Assembly: GCF_003324565.1 (NCBI RefSeq)
Contig: NZ_QOLA01000003.1
Coordinates: forward strand, 1-64,000
DNA from: Streptomyces sp. SDr-06
GTDB taxonomy: Bacteria > Actinomycetota > Actinomycetes > Streptomycetales > Streptomycetaceae
Reading direction: 5' to 3'
Length of the DNA: 64,000 bases
Each line of letters opens with the position of its first letter. Position 1 is the stretch's first letter. A program made the position numbers and the translations under genes. The notes beneath the pieces are model-generated. The model was not told the DNA's origin and did no database searches. It was given only the letters and a program-made list of their open reading frames with translations. This document shows positions 40,126-48,789 of the stretch, one piece after another.

Positions 40126-41633
40126 TAGAGCCCCTGTACCGCACCCCGGTTTCCCCTGAGGAAATGGCCAGCGGCGACGGCCCCGACTTTGCAACATTCA
40201 CGCAGTTCTTGAGGATCACTAAGGATTCCATCGGCGGTAATGCCGGTGAGCCCCTGGTTATGCGGGACTGGCAGATAGATCTCATGAATCGGCTGTACGC
40301 CCGTCGCGCTGATGGGCGGCTGAGGCACCGTACCGCGCTAATCGGCATGCCTCGTAAGAACGGTAAGAGCGCCCTAGCCGCTGGTATTGCGCTATTCGGC
40401 TTGGCTTTCGGGCCCCGTGGTGGCGAGGTTTTTTCGGCCGCAGGTGACAAGGAGCAAGCCAGAATTGTTTTCTCGACTACTAAGCAGATGGTCGAGATGG
40501 AGCCGCAATTCTCGGGCATGTTCAAGACGTATCGCGACGCGATCGAGCTACCGGCAACGGGCAGCGTTTACCGAGTGCTTTCCGCTGAGGCGTACACCAA
40601 AGAGGGCTTGAATCCCCACCTTGTCATCTTCGATGAGGTTCATGTTCAGCCCAACCGCGAACTATGGGACGTCATGGCTCTAGCCAGCGGTGCCCGGCGT
40701 GAGCCCATGATGGTCGGCATTACCACTGCGGGTGTCAAGACCGATTCCTCCGGCGCTGACAGCACGTGTTACCAGCTCTATCAGCACGGTATGCGCGTCG
40801 CTTCCGGCGAAGTCGATGACCCCGGGTTCTTCATGGCATGGTGGGGCGCCCCCGAAGGCGCTGTTCACACTGATCCCGCTGTCTGGCATTCCTCGAATCC
40901 TGGCTTTGATGACATCGTCTCGCGCGAGGATTTCGAGTCTGCGGTACTGCGGACGCCCGAGAGTGAGTTTCGTACGAAGCGCCTTAATCAATGGGTGAGC
41001 ACGGCGCAAGCCTGGCTGCCCGGCGGATCGTGGGAGGCGTGCGAAAGCTCCGAGACCGCCATTCCTGATGGCGCAGAAGTTGTCTTGGGGTTTGACGGGT
41101 CTTTCAACAACGACAGCACGGCGCTGGTGGTTGTTACGTGCCCTCAGGGCGAGGAAGCCCCACATATTGACGTAGTCGCAGCGTGGGAGAAGCCGCAGGG
41201 CACCGGTAATGACTGGGCCGTGCCGATTCTGGACGTTGAGGCAGAGATCAAGGCCGCTTGTCGGCGCTGGCAAGTGCGCGAAATCGTCTGTGACCCCTAC
41301 CGCTGGGCCCGTACCTATCAGGTGCTCGAAGATGAGGGCCTTCCCGTTGTGGAATACCCGCAGAGTCCCGCGCGCATGGTCCCGGCTACACAGCGGTTCT
41401 ATGAAGCGGTCATGAACAAGACGATTACGCATTCTGGTGACCAGCGACTTGCGCGGCACCTTGGGAACTGTGTCATTCGCACGGACAATCGGGGCTCACG
41501 GATCACCAAAGACGCAAAAAACTCGCCCCGAAAAATTGACTTGGCTGTATCCGCTGTGATGGCGCTCGACCGTGCATGCCAGGAACCGGAACTAGCACCC
41601 ACTCCGCAGTTCTTTTCGTGGGCTGACCTATAG
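40122..41633 (+). CDS. terL: Terminase large subunit
   Basis: A 503-residue packaging motor. The ATPase has Walker A GMPRKNGKS (residues 75-83) and Walker B LVIFDEVH (167-174), typical of the Terminase_1 (phage HK97-like) family. The RNase-H-like nuclease begins at VVLGFDGSFNNDSTALVVV with its first catalytic aspartate. It starts with GTG, overlapping the previous gene. At least eight leucines are encoded by CUA, the codon read by the prophage tRNA-Leu. It threads DNA into proheads and cuts it, probably at cos with the HNH partner. Confidence 0.93.
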   Translation: MIEPLYRTPVSPEEMASGDGPDFATFTQFLRITKDSIGGNAGEPLVMRDWQIDLMNRLYARRADGRLRHRTALIGMPRKNGKSALAAGIALFGLAFGPRGGEVFSAAGDKEQARIVFSTTKQMVEMEPQFSGMFKTYRDAIELPATGSVYRVLSAEAYTKEGLNPHLVIFDEVHVQPNRELWDVMALASGARREPMMVGITTAGVKTDSSGADSTCYQLYQHGMRVASGEVDDPGFFMAWWGAPEGAVHTDPAVWHSSNPGFDDIVSREDFESAVLRTPESEFRTKRLNQWVSTAQAWLPGGSWEACESSETAIPDGAEVVLGFDGSFNNDSTALVVVTCPQGEEAPHIDVVAAWEKPQGTGNDWAVPILDVEAEIKAACRRWQVREIVCDPYRWARTYQVLEDEGLPVVEYPQSPARMVPATQRFYEAVMNKTITHSGDQRLARHLGNCVIRTDNRGSRITKDAKNSPRKIDLAVSAVMALDRACQEPELAPTPQFFSWADL

Positions 41634-41640
41634 GAGGGCC

Positions 41641-41838
41641 ATGGATAAGGACAAGCCCACATGGCGGGGGCGGCTAAGCGGCCTACGGGCCCGAATACCT
41701 CGCAGTGCAACTTCAGATGTTTTTGATATCAGCGGTCTCGGTTGTTTGGTCGGGGCCGCTTTTTGGTGGGCGCCTATCGCTGGCCTTGTGACGCTTGGTC
41801 TCGCGCTGTTGCTTGCGGGGTGGGTGACCAGTGATTAA
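41641..41838 (+). CDS. Small membrane protein between terL and portal
   Basis: A 65-residue protein with a basic N-terminus and about two tightly packed hydrophobic segments (ISGLGCLVGAAFWWAPIAGLVTLGLALLLAGWV). AGGAGGGCC precedes the ATG. It overlaps the portal start by 8 bp. Small hydrophobic proteins at this position are frequent in actinophages; their function is unknown. Confidence 0.75.
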   Translation: MDKDKPTWRGRLSGLRARIPRSATSDVFDISGLGCLVGAAFWWAPIAGLVTLGLALLLAGWVTSD

Positions 41839-43069
41839 GCGGGCGATGCAAAAGCGCTTCTATGCCCCGTCCGGCGCTGGTGATCCCTGGGCGATTCCTT
41901 CCAACGGTAGTTTGCAGGCGATTACTGCGGCTGGCGTTCAGGTCACCGACGAAACGGCGATGCAGCTACTTTCTGTGTCGGCGTGCGTGCGGATTCTCTC
42001 CGATACTGTCGCTGGTCTTCCCTTTGATGCTGTCAAGGCGGCCGGGACAGTGCGGAGCACCATCGAACCTCCGCCGGGCATCGTCGCTGACCCCTTCGGC
42101 GGGACGAACGACAGTCGATATCCGACGCGTCGCCTAGGGCTATCGCAACTCATGGTTTCGCTGCTCCTGCGTGGCAACGCCTATTGCCTGGTGCTCTCTC
42201 GGGACCGTATGGGCCGCCCCACTCGGCTGCGGGTACTGCATCCCGATCGTGTGCGCTGTCAGTTCAACGAGACGGGCGCCCGCGTATACGAAATCGACCG
42301 GATGCCGGTTGACTCCGAAGACATCATTCACATTCTGGGGCTCTCGTACCCTGAGGCAGCGACCGGAATTAGTGTCCTGTCCTATGCGCGTCAGTCAATC
42401 GGGTTGGGCCTTGCTGCTGAAGAATTTGGCGCCCGCTTCTTTGGGTCTGGCGCTCACATGTCCGGCATCATCGAAGTGCCCGGGGATCTCGACAAGGAAC
42501 GCGCACGGGGCCTCAAGGAAGGTTTCACGGCGTCTCACGCTGGGTTGAAGAACACTTTTACCGTCGGTGTTATGTCGGGCGGAGCCCAGTGGAAGCCGAT
42601 TAGTGTCAGCCCCGAAGATGCCCAGTTCCTTGGTACGCGTGCTGCGCAAAACCTCGATATGGCGATGCTCTTCGGAGTGCCGCCGCACATGCTCGGGCAG
42701 GTCGACAAAACCACGAGCTGGGGTACCGGCATTGAGCAACAGGCACTCGGGTTCCTTGCCTACACCCTGAATCCGTGGCTCGGCCGCTTTGAGGATGCCT
42801 GGTCAGCAATGCTGCCAAAGCCCCAGACGGCCCGATTCAACGTTGATGGTCTGCTCCGCACAGATGCGGCCGGACGTTACGCCGTTTATGCGGTGGCTCG
42901 GTCTGCCGCAATTCTCACCTCCAACGAGATTCGTGCGCTGGAAAACTTCCCGCCGATCGAAGGCGGAGACGACATTGACGCCCCGCTGAATAGCAACGTC
43001 AAGCCCACTAAGGACATGCAGGCGGGGAAGTCCGCCGCTTCAGCCGACGCTTTGGGAGCGGTGCTGTAA
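41831..43069 (+). CDS. Portal protein, HK97 type
   Basis: A 412-residue protein of the phage portal family. Indicators are VSACVRILSDTVAGLPFDAVKA, LLRGNAYCLVLSRDRMGRPTRLRVLHPDRV, the stem region, and MLFGVPPHMLGQVDKTTSWGTGIEQQALGFLAYTLNPWLGRFEDA near the C-terminus. It forms the dodecameric ring through which DNA enters and to which the tail attaches. It starts with GTG at 41831. Its stop overlaps the protease ATG (TAATG). Confidence 0.93.
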   Translation: MIKRAMQKRFYAPSGAGDPWAIPSNGSLQAITAAGVQVTDETAMQLLSVSACVRILSDTVAGLPFDAVKAAGTVRSTIEPPPGIVADPFGGTNDSRYPTRRLGLSQLMVSLLLRGNAYCLVLSRDRMGRPTRLRVLHPDRVRCQFNETGARVYEIDRMPVDSEDIIHILGLSYPEAATGISVLSYARQSIGLGLAAEEFGARFFGSGAHMSGIIEVPGDLDKERARGLKEGFTASHAGLKNTFTVGVMSGGAQWKPISVSPEDAQFLGTRAAQNLDMAMLFGVPPHMLGQVDKTTSWGTGIEQQALGFLAYTLNPWLGRFEDAWSAMLPKPQTARFNVDGLLRTDAAGRYAVYAVARSAAILTSNEIRALENFPPIEGGDDIDAPLNSNVKPTKDMQAGKSAASADALGAVL

Positions 43070-43785
43070 TGACAGATTTCTCTATTCGCTCTCAGCGTCA
43101 GCATGTGACCGAGAATCGTCAGCGGCCCTTTGAGGGCATGGACCTTCGCGCACTTGACAACGGCACTGGCGGCGAAAATCTACGATTCACCGGCTATGCG
43201 TCGGTGACGAACACACCCTATGAAATGGAAGATTTCCTAGGGCCCTACACAGAGGTTATCCGTGGGGGAGCGTTCGCCGCTTCGCTGGCTGCGGGGGCTG
43301 ATGTTCCGTTCAAGGTCAATCACGGTGGGCTCACGCTCGCTAGGACCAGGAGCGGCACCATGCGGCTTGCTGAGGATTCTCGGGGCCTGCATGTGGAGGC
43401 AGATCTAGACCCGCGTAATCCCGATGTTCAGGCGCTTCGCAGTGCAATGGAACGCGGCGATCTCGATGAAATGAGCTTCGCTTTCCGCGTGAATGCTCAG
43501 GAGTGGTCGCCCGACTGGTCGCAGCGCGATATTACCGATGTTGATCTACATAAGGGTGACGTTTCCGCTGTCAATTTTGGCGCTAATCCTGCTACGGCGG
43601 GTGCGGTACTGCGTTCACATGATGTTGCGGCGGCTTTCCTGGCGCTCCGAGATGGGCAGATGCCCCCGGAGACTGCCCAGCTTCTTCGTACGGCACTAGC
43701 TGGCGCCATTCCTGAGGTCACTGAGGGCGCAGACAGCGCCGACCTTTCCCATTTCGCGACGCGACTACGCGCGCTGAATTTCTAG
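43069..43785 (+). CDS. HK97-family prohead protease
   Basis: A 238-residue serine protease of the S78 family. LRFTGYASVTNTPYEMEDFLGPYTEVIRGGAF opens the catalytic domain. The likely catalytic His85 is in VNHGG and Ser136 in EMSFAFRV. It cleaves the scaffolding delta domain of the capsid protein during maturation. It overlaps the portal stop and lies 8 bp before the capsid gene. Confidence 0.92.
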   Translation: MTDFSIRSQRQHVTENRQRPFEGMDLRALDNGTGGENLRFTGYASVTNTPYEMEDFLGPYTEVIRGGAFAASLAAGADVPFKVNHGGLTLARTRSGTMRLAEDSRGLHVEADLDPRNPDVQALRSAMERGDLDEMSFAFRVNAQEWSPDWSQRDITDVDLHKGDVSAVNFGANPATAGAVLRSHDVAAAFLALRDGQMPPETAQLLRTALAGAIPEVTEGADSADLSHFATRLRALNF

Positions 43786-43793
43786 GAGATAAA

Positions 43794-45149
43794 TTGTCCA
43801 AGCGCGAAATGATCGCTGACCTACTCGCGAAGCGCTCCGCTGTCAAGTCCGAGCTTGATGGTCTGGTCGGCACTGCTACCACGGAGAAGCGTGGCCTTTC
43901 CGATGACGAAACTGCCCGCTTCGACGCTGGCGAGGCTGAGATTCGAGCCTTTGATGAGCGAGTCAAGGAGCTGGACGCTCAGGTAAGGGCAGACGACGCT
44001 GCGGCCGAAATGGCTAAGCGCTATGCGCCGAAGGCTGGCGATGGTGTCCAGTCCGAGCCTGAGATTTATCGGTCCGGTAATGGTGGTCGCTCGTACTTCC
44101 GTGACCTACACCTTTCCCGCAATAAGGGTGACAGGGACGCTACCGACCGACTGCACCGCAATAACAAGGGTCGTACCGAAGAGCGTGCGCTGAGCACATC
44201 AAATGGCGCTGGTGGCGAGTTCGTTCCTCCGCTGTGGCTTGAGAGCGAGTTCGTCAAGATTGCGCGTGCTGGTCGCATTACCGCGAACCTGACGCCGACT
44301 TTCCCGCTTCCGGCCGGTACTGACTCGATCAACGTTCCGAAGGTCAACACGGGTACTGCTGTCGCGGTTCAGGGCACGCAGAACACCGCTGTGCAGAACA
44401 CCGACCTTACGACTACTTCGATTTCGTCCGGCGTGACGACTGTTGCGGGTGGCCAGACGGTTTCCCTTCAGCTCATTGAGCAGTCGCCGCTGAACATTGA
44501 CGACGTTGTTCTACAGGATCTTGCTGCCGACTATGCGCGCCAGCTCAACACCCTGGTACTGAACGGCTCGGGTACCTCTGGTCAGCCCACGGGCATCATG
44601 ACCCTTTCCGGCGTTCACGCTGTCGATTTCTCCGCCACGATTACGGCCCCCGCCACTTGGGCGAGCACTTTCTACAGCAAGCTGGCTGGCGCCATTCAGC
44701 AGATTCACACCAGCCGTTACCTGCCGCCGGACACCATCATCATGCACCCGGTGCGCTGGGCCTATCTGCTCACGCAGGTTGATGGGCAGGGTCGTCCGCT
44801 TGTGGTTCCTGCCGCTGGCAATGCCATGAACGCGCTGGGTAACGCGGGCCAGGTTGCTTCTCAGGGCTACGTGGGCACCATGCTGGGCCTTCCGGTCTAC
44901 GTGGATGCGCTTATCCCGACCAACCTGACTGCGGGTGCTGGCACCAATGAGGATGCGGTCATTGTCGCTCGCATGGCTGACCTCATGCTGTGGGAGTCCC
45001 ACGTTCGCGCTGAGGCTTTTGAGCAGACCTACGCTAACAACATGTCTGTGTTCATTCGCCTGTACAACTACGTCTCGTTCCAGGCGGGCCGTTACCCGGC
45101 TTCTATCTCGGTTATCACCGGTAAGAACCTGGGCGCTCCGACCTTCTAA
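43794..45149 (+). CDS. Major capsid protein, HK97 fold
   Basis: A 451-residue protein. The first roughly 120 residues are a charged coiled coil (SKREMIADLLAKRSAVKSELDGLVG...DERVKELDAQVRADDAAAEMAKRY), the expected delta/scaffold domain removed by the protease. The remainder (FVPPLWLESEFVKIARAGRITANLTPTFPLPAGTDSINVPKV...) is the HK97 shell domain. The start codon is TTG, with AGGAG 6 bases upstream. The weak start codon is notable for the most abundant virion protein. Confidence 0.92.
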   Translation: MSKREMIADLLAKRSAVKSELDGLVGTATTEKRGLSDDETARFDAGEAEIRAFDERVKELDAQVRADDAAAEMAKRYAPKAGDGVQSEPEIYRSGNGGRSYFRDLHLSRNKGDRDATDRLHRNNKGRTEERALSTSNGAGGEFVPPLWLESEFVKIARAGRITANLTPTFPLPAGTDSINVPKVNTGTAVAVQGTQNTAVQNTDLTTTSISSGVTTVAGGQTVSLQLIEQSPLNIDDVVLQDLAADYARQLNTLVLNGSGTSGQPTGIMTLSGVHAVDFSATITAPATWASTFYSKLAGAIQQIHTSRYLPPDTIIMHPVRWAYLLTQVDGQGRPLVVPAAGNAMNALGNAGQVASQGYVGTMLGLPVYVDALIPTNLTAGAGTNEDAVIVARMADLMLWESHVRAEAFEQTYANNMSVFIRLYNYVSFQAGRYPASISVITGKNLGAPTF

Positions 45150-45167
45150 ACCCTTTGGGTGGTGGCC

Positions 45168-45545
45168 ATGGCGACTCATTATGACCGCTTGAGGCGTGCA
45201 GTTCGCCGGTCTATGGATCGCCGTGGCCACCCCCGCCGGTTGCACATGTCGCGGTTCGTGCATTCGCACCGACGTGGAAAGCGGCTCAGCCGAACGGTAC
45301 TTAAGCACCGCAGTGCGGCCCGGCATACGAGCAAGAGTGCTCGGCTCTCGCGAAAGCTTCGGCGACGAGTCAGTAACCACCGTCAGGCGGTACATCACGC
45401 GACTAGTCGCCAACAGGTGCACCGTCAGTTGCATCGGGTGCAGCGCAAGACGATTCACCGTGTAGTCCATCAGCGGCACCCGCGTAAGGCAACCCACAAT
45501 CCTCGGCAGGGTTCACAGCTCCGCCAGACACGCCGTTACCGCTAG
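45168..45545 (+). CDS. Very basic Arg/His-rich phage protein
   Basis: A 125-residue protein (MATHYDRLRRAVRRSMDRRGH...). I count 34 Arg, 16 His and 6 Lys against only two Asp and no Glu, so about 45 percent of residues are basic. No other frame in the 404-bp gap between the capsid and connector genes is plausible; this frame fills the gap and ends 8 bp before the next gene. It resembles protamine or histone tails in composition. A DNA-binding or head-associated role is possible. The ribosome site is weak (GGGTGG), and GC-rich DNA can create Arg-rich false frames, so some doubt remains. Confidence 0.6.
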   Translation: MATHYDRLRRAVRRSMDRRGHPRRLHMSRFVHSHRRGKRLSRTVLKHRSAARHTSKSARLSRKLRRRVSNHRQAVHHATSRQQVHRQLHRVQRKTIHRVVHQRHPRKATHNPRQGSQLRQTRRYR

Positions 45546-45553
45546 GGGAGTCC

Positions 45554-46444
45554 TTGACTACGCAGACGATTTACTACGTAGGCCAAGACGTGGGCCTTAC
45601 GGCTACTCCGCTGGACGACAGCGGCAACCCCGCTACGGGCACTCTGAGCGTCTCTGTGAGCGTCACCAGCCCGCTAGGCACCGTTACCACCCCTACGGCT
45701 AGTTCGGCCGGTAGCGGGGCGTACAGCGCGGTTGTGCCGTCTGTCTCGGCCGGTACGTGGCTGGTGCGCTGGACTGCAACCGGCACGGGCGTTGGCTGGG
45801 CCTATGAGGATCAATTCACGGTCCGCCCTCAGGGTGTTGAGCAACTGGTCGACCTGATCTCGGTGAAAAAGCACCTCAATATTCCGCTGAACGACGTTCG
45901 GCAGGATGAGGAACTACAGGGTTTCATCCTCACCGCTGCTGATCAGGCGCGAGATGTCTGCGGCCCCTTCCTGCCGGAGCAGCACACCCAATATTTCAGC
46001 GGCGGACGGTCCACTATTCAGCCGGATTGGCTGCCGCTTGCTTCAGTGCAGTCCGTGACCGAGTACTACGGGCTTTCGGGCTTCACGCTGACCGAACAGC
46101 CCCTAGGCGGGCAGAGCAACGCTTTCGCGTACACCGTGGATTACGCCTCAGGCCAGATTACGCGGCGCACCTTCGGCGGGGAAGCTGCACTTTTTGCCGC
46201 TGGCAACAAGAACATCAAGCTCGTGTATACCGCTGGAACGGGCGGTCAGATTCCGTTCACTATCCGCCTCGGCGCCCTTGAACTGATTCGGCATCTTTGG
46301 CAGCAAACCCAGAATGGCGGCAGACCCAAATTCGGTAGCGCCGGAATGGATGGCGAAAGCCTAGGTGTACCCATGGGCTTTGCGCTGCCGGACCGCGTGA
46401 TTGAGCTTTGGGGTCCGAAGCGCCGACCCCCGGGAATCGCCTAA
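45554..46444 (+). CDS. Head-tail connector with N-terminal Ig-like domain
   Basis: A 296-residue protein. Residues 1-95 are a Thr/Ser/Gly-rich beta domain (TPLDDSGNPATGTLSVSVSVTSPLGTVTTP...GTWLVRWTATGTG) resembling surface Ig-like modules of phage heads. Residues 95-296 (VDLISVKKHLNIPLNDVRQDEELQGFILTAADQARDVCGPFL...) match gp6-type head-tail adaptors that dock under the portal. A fusion of these two is unusual. TTG start with GGGGAG upstream; the stop overlaps the next ATG (TAATG). Confidence 0.8.
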   Translation: MTTQTIYYVGQDVGLTATPLDDSGNPATGTLSVSVSVTSPLGTVTTPTASSAGSGAYSAVVPSVSAGTWLVRWTATGTGVGWAYEDQFTVRPQGVEQLVDLISVKKHLNIPLNDVRQDEELQGFILTAADQARDVCGPFLPEQHTQYFSGGRSTIQPDWLPLASVQSVTEYYGLSGFTLTEQPLGGQSNAFAYTVDYASGQITRRTFGGEAALFAAGNKNIKLVYTAGTGGQIPFTIRLGALELIRHLWQQTQNGGRPKFGSAGMDGESLGVPMGFALPDRVIELWGPKRRPPGIA

Positions 46445-46911
46445 TGCCTATACCTGGTTCAACATCACCCGCTGTGCGGAAGTACCTCTTTGATCAGCTA
46501 ACTGCGAATCTCGCACCGGACCCGAACGTAATGACTGCCCGCCTTTTGGTGTGTTACGACGAACCGGGACCCGATCAGCCGGACGACATTGTCTCGGTTG
46601 GCAAGGTGCACCGCACGGTCAGTGTGAATTCCATGGTTGGCGGGGGTGGCGCCGGATGGCTCGAAGAGCGTTACACGGTGGAAATCGAGATTGACGTATT
46701 TCGCGGCAACGACGATCCCCAGTACGTGTACCAGCGTGCATCCGATCTGGCTGACGCGACCATAGCGGTTGTCCGATCCGATCCGTCGCTAGGTGGCCTA
46801 GTGCTGACGTCCCGCCCGCAGACAGCGGCCCATGAGGTCACGTGGGACGACAAGCACATGGGACGGCACGGCACGGTGGCTATCGAAGTCGAGTGTTACA
46901 CGCGCATCTAA
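46444..46911 (+). CDS. Probable tail terminator / tail completion protein
   Basis: A 155-residue protein. Its position (connector, this gene, tail tube) and its alpha/beta pattern (VRKYLFDQLTANLAPDPNVMTARLLVCYDEPGPD...YTVEIEIDVFRGNDDPQYVYQRASDLADATIAVVRSDPSLGGLV) fit the tail-terminator group that caps the tail tube. Identification is by synteny rather than motif. The ATG at 46444 overlaps the previous stop. A perfect GAAA hairpin begins at the base after the stop codon. Confidence 0.6.
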   Translation: MPIPGSTSPAVRKYLFDQLTANLAPDPNVMTARLLVCYDEPGPDQPDDIVSVGKVHRTVSVNSMVGGGGAGWLEERYTVEIEIDVFRGNDDPQYVYQRASDLADATIAVVRSDPSLGGLVLTSRPQTAAHEVTWDDKHMGRHGTVAIEVECYTRI

Positions 46912-46935
46912 GCACATACAGGAAACTGTATGTGC
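46912..46935. promoter_or_regulatory. GAAA-centred palindrome, copy 2 (late operon)
   Basis: GCACATACAG and CTGTATGTGC form a perfect 10-bp inverted repeat around GAAA, beginning at the base after a stop codon and 19 bp before the next ATG. There is no T-run and no promoter-like -35 next to it. It could be a repressor/stoperator site or an RNA hairpin with a GAAA tetraloop. Confidence 0.75.
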
Positions 46936-46954
46936 CCAACCCCGAGGGACCCCT

Positions 46955-47170
46955 ATGCCTCTGTTTGCCTATACCGGCACTGATGAACGCTATTACCCGA
47001 CGCTGGGCATTATGGCCGCCCCGGGCGTTGTGCTAGCTCTCGCGGAAGCTCCCGCCGATGGTCGCTGGGCTTCGGTCGCCACGCCCCAGGGTGCTGCGCC
47101 GCTACCTCTGGAGAATCCCGAGCCTGTACCAGAGGCGCCCGCCAATGACCCTGAACCGACGAATCTCTAA
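46955..47170 (+). CDS. Small Pro/Glu-rich phage protein
   Basis: A 71-residue protein, MPLFAYTGTDERYYPTLGIMAAPG..., ending in a Pro/Glu/Asn-rich tail. It resembles short proteins found before the tail tube gene in other actinophages. GAGGGA precedes the ATG at 46955. Function unknown. Confidence 0.7.
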   Translation: MPLFAYTGTDERYYPTLGIMAAPGVVLALAEAPADGRWASVATPQGAAPLPLENPEPVPEAPANDPEPTNL

Positions 47171-47179
47171 GGGCTGCCC

Positions 47180-48145
47180 ATGCCGCACTCTTCTAATCTC
47201 AGCTTCCTAGGTATTTCCAAGGAAGTATCCATCGGTATGCCGGTAGCCGCTGCCGCGTTTATACCTGTCGATAAGCCCACCCCTAAAGAATCGCTAACCC
47301 TGCTTCAGGACAAGGGACTGCGCGGTTCGATGGTGTCGGTTTACAACGAAATCGCGGGGCCGAAGCACTCGACCTTTGATTTCGGTGGCGACGTCTTCCC
47401 TGACACTATCGGCTGGCTTCTCGCTGGCGTGCTGGGTGATGTGTCGACCACTGGCGCAAGCGCCCCGTTCACGCACGCCATGGCTGTACTGAACAGTTCC
47501 GATGGTCAGCCGAAGAGCTACACGCTCACTGACTACTACGCAACCGGTACGCGACAGTACCCGGGCGCCAAGTTCAGCGAGCTGTCTTTCAAGTTCAACG
47601 GCGACAGCATGCTCACCTATAGTGCTAAGGCAACTGCGTTTCCGTCCGTGACAACCACTGCACCAACCCCATCATTCACCAGTCTTCCGCCCCTTGCTGC
47701 GTGGGCTGGCGCTGTTTCTATCGGCGGCACACCCGTTACGACTGTTCTTGATGGTGAAGTTTCCATCAAGCGCCCCGTAACTGTCGTCCAGCCCGTTGCT
47801 GGCTCTCAAAATCCGGGCAACATTTGGTCGGGCCCTGTGTCGGTCGACGGCAAGATGACGCTAGTAATGGAAGACGACACGCAGCTAACGAACTACCTGA
47901 CTGTTGTGCAGCCAGCTTTGGACATCAACTTTGCTGCTGGTGCTGGGGCGAACGCCATTCAGGTCAAGCTGCACATGACGAACGTGACCTACAGCGCCGC
48001 TGACATTGGGCGTGGCAAAGACTATGTGGAACTGTCCGTGTCTTTCACTGCGCGTGCCAACAGTACTGACATTGGAACTTCCGGCGGTTACTCGCCCATC
48101 AAGGCCACCATTCAGAACGCTATTGCATCGGGGACGTACGCCTAA
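47180..48145 (+). CDS. Major tail tube protein
   Basis: A 321-residue beta-rich protein (MPHSSNLSFLGISKEVSIGMPVAAAAFIPVDKPTPKESLTLLQDKGLRGSM...). The pattern of an N-terminal arm, GDVFPDTIGWLLAGVLG, and FTHAMAVLN...SYTLTDYYATGTRQYPGAKFSELSFKFNGDSMLTYSAKATAFPS is typical of siphovirus tail tubes. Its place just before the tail assembly chaperones supports this. Roughly 250 residues would be ordinary; the extra C-terminal beta region may be a surface domain. Confidence 0.85.
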   Translation: MPHSSNLSFLGISKEVSIGMPVAAAAFIPVDKPTPKESLTLLQDKGLRGSMVSVYNEIAGPKHSTFDFGGDVFPDTIGWLLAGVLGDVSTTGASAPFTHAMAVLNSSDGQPKSYTLTDYYATGTRQYPGAKFSELSFKFNGDSMLTYSAKATAFPSVTTTAPTPSFTSLPPLAAWAGAVSIGGTPVTTVLDGEVSIKRPVTVVQPVAGSQNPGNIWSGPVSVDGKMTLVMEDDTQLTNYLTVVQPALDINFAAGAGANAIQVKLHMTNVTYSAADIGRGKDYVELSVSFTARANSTDIGTSGGYSPIKATIQNAIASGTYA

Positions 48146-48583
48146 ATGATTCACGTTAATTTGCCTTCGGGCGCTTCTGCCGATCTTCGCGCTGTGCCTG
48201 ACGTCACTGAACGGCAGCGCCGCCCCATCAAGCGCATTCGGGCACAGCTAGCCGCACGTCCCGCATTCGCAGCCGCAGTCAAGGAAGCTCAGGTGGCTGC
48301 GAAGGCTGATGGTGCCGAGCTGAGCCCTGAGGCTGAGCTGCGTGTTGCAGCCGGTATGGGCGACGCTTTCGACCTGCTTGAGGAGCTGAATGACGCTCTT
48401 GTGGTCGCCCTGGTTGCCGGGTGGTCGTACGGCTTCGCGGTGACCCTAGACAGCGTGCAGGACGTTCCCGGGGAGGATCTCGATGCGCTCCGCAAGGAAT
48501 GTTCACCTTATCTCGCAAAGCTCCTCCCTGACTTTGATGTTTCGGCGGAGTCCGATTCCCCTATCGCTCCCTCTGGCGCCTAA
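48146..48583 (+). CDS. Tail assembly chaperone, short form
   Basis: A 145-residue protein, largely helical and acidic at its end (...VPGEDLDALRKECSPYLAKLLPDFDVSAESDSPIAPSGA). It starts immediately after the tail tube stop and precedes an overlapping -1 frame, the standard gpG/gpGT layout of siphophages. It keeps the tape measure protein soluble during tail assembly. The start has no strong ribosome site and may be coupled to the previous stop. Confidence 0.8.
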   Translation: MIHVNLPSGASADLRAVPDVTERQRRPIKRIRAQLAARPAFAAAVKEAQVAAKADGAELSPEAELRVAAGMGDAFDLLEELNDALVVALVAGWSYGFAVTLDSVQDVPGEDLDALRKECSPYLAKLLPDFDVSAESDSPIAPSGA

Positions 48584-48789
48584 GCCAGGCACTAGAGGGG
48601 GCATTCGAATTCCCGCCCGACGCGCTGCCTCTTGAGGAATATCGGACGTGGCGACTGTGCACCCTCATGCGCTGTCGTCCGTCCGAGCTGGATGAGGAAT
48701 CGGCGGTTGAACTCGACTGGCTACTAGCCGTAGATGACGCCGTAGCGCGTGCCCGGCGAAATGCCGAGGAAAGGGATGCTAATGGCTGA
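48538..48789 (+). CDS. Tail assembly chaperone extension reached by -1 frameshift
   Basis: This is the -1 frame relative to the preceding gene, open from 48538 to the stop at 48787-48789. Its 83 codons include LSQALEGAFEFPPDALPLEEYRTWRLCTLMRCRPSELDEESAVELDWLLAVDDAVARARRNAEERDANG. It has no start codon with a ribosome site and is expected to be made as a fusion with the short chaperone. The slip must occur between 48538 and 48583. TTCCCCT (48556-48562) is a candidate but not a canonical X-XXY-YYZ site. Confidence 0.75.
   Translation, partial: CFGGVRFPYRSLWRLSQALEGAFEFPPDALPLEEYRTWRLCTLMRCRPSELDEESAVELDWLLAVDDAVARARRNAEERDANG

Noticed and set aside
44511..45497. Minus-strand open frame of 328 codons across the capsid gene and following gap
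   Set aside because: It overlaps the certain capsid gene antisense, has no ribosome site and resembles no protein family.
46912..46935. GAAA palindromes considered as ordinary Rho-independent terminators
   Set aside because: No T-run follows, several copies have mismatched arms while GAAA is invariant, and two copies overlap promoter boxes.
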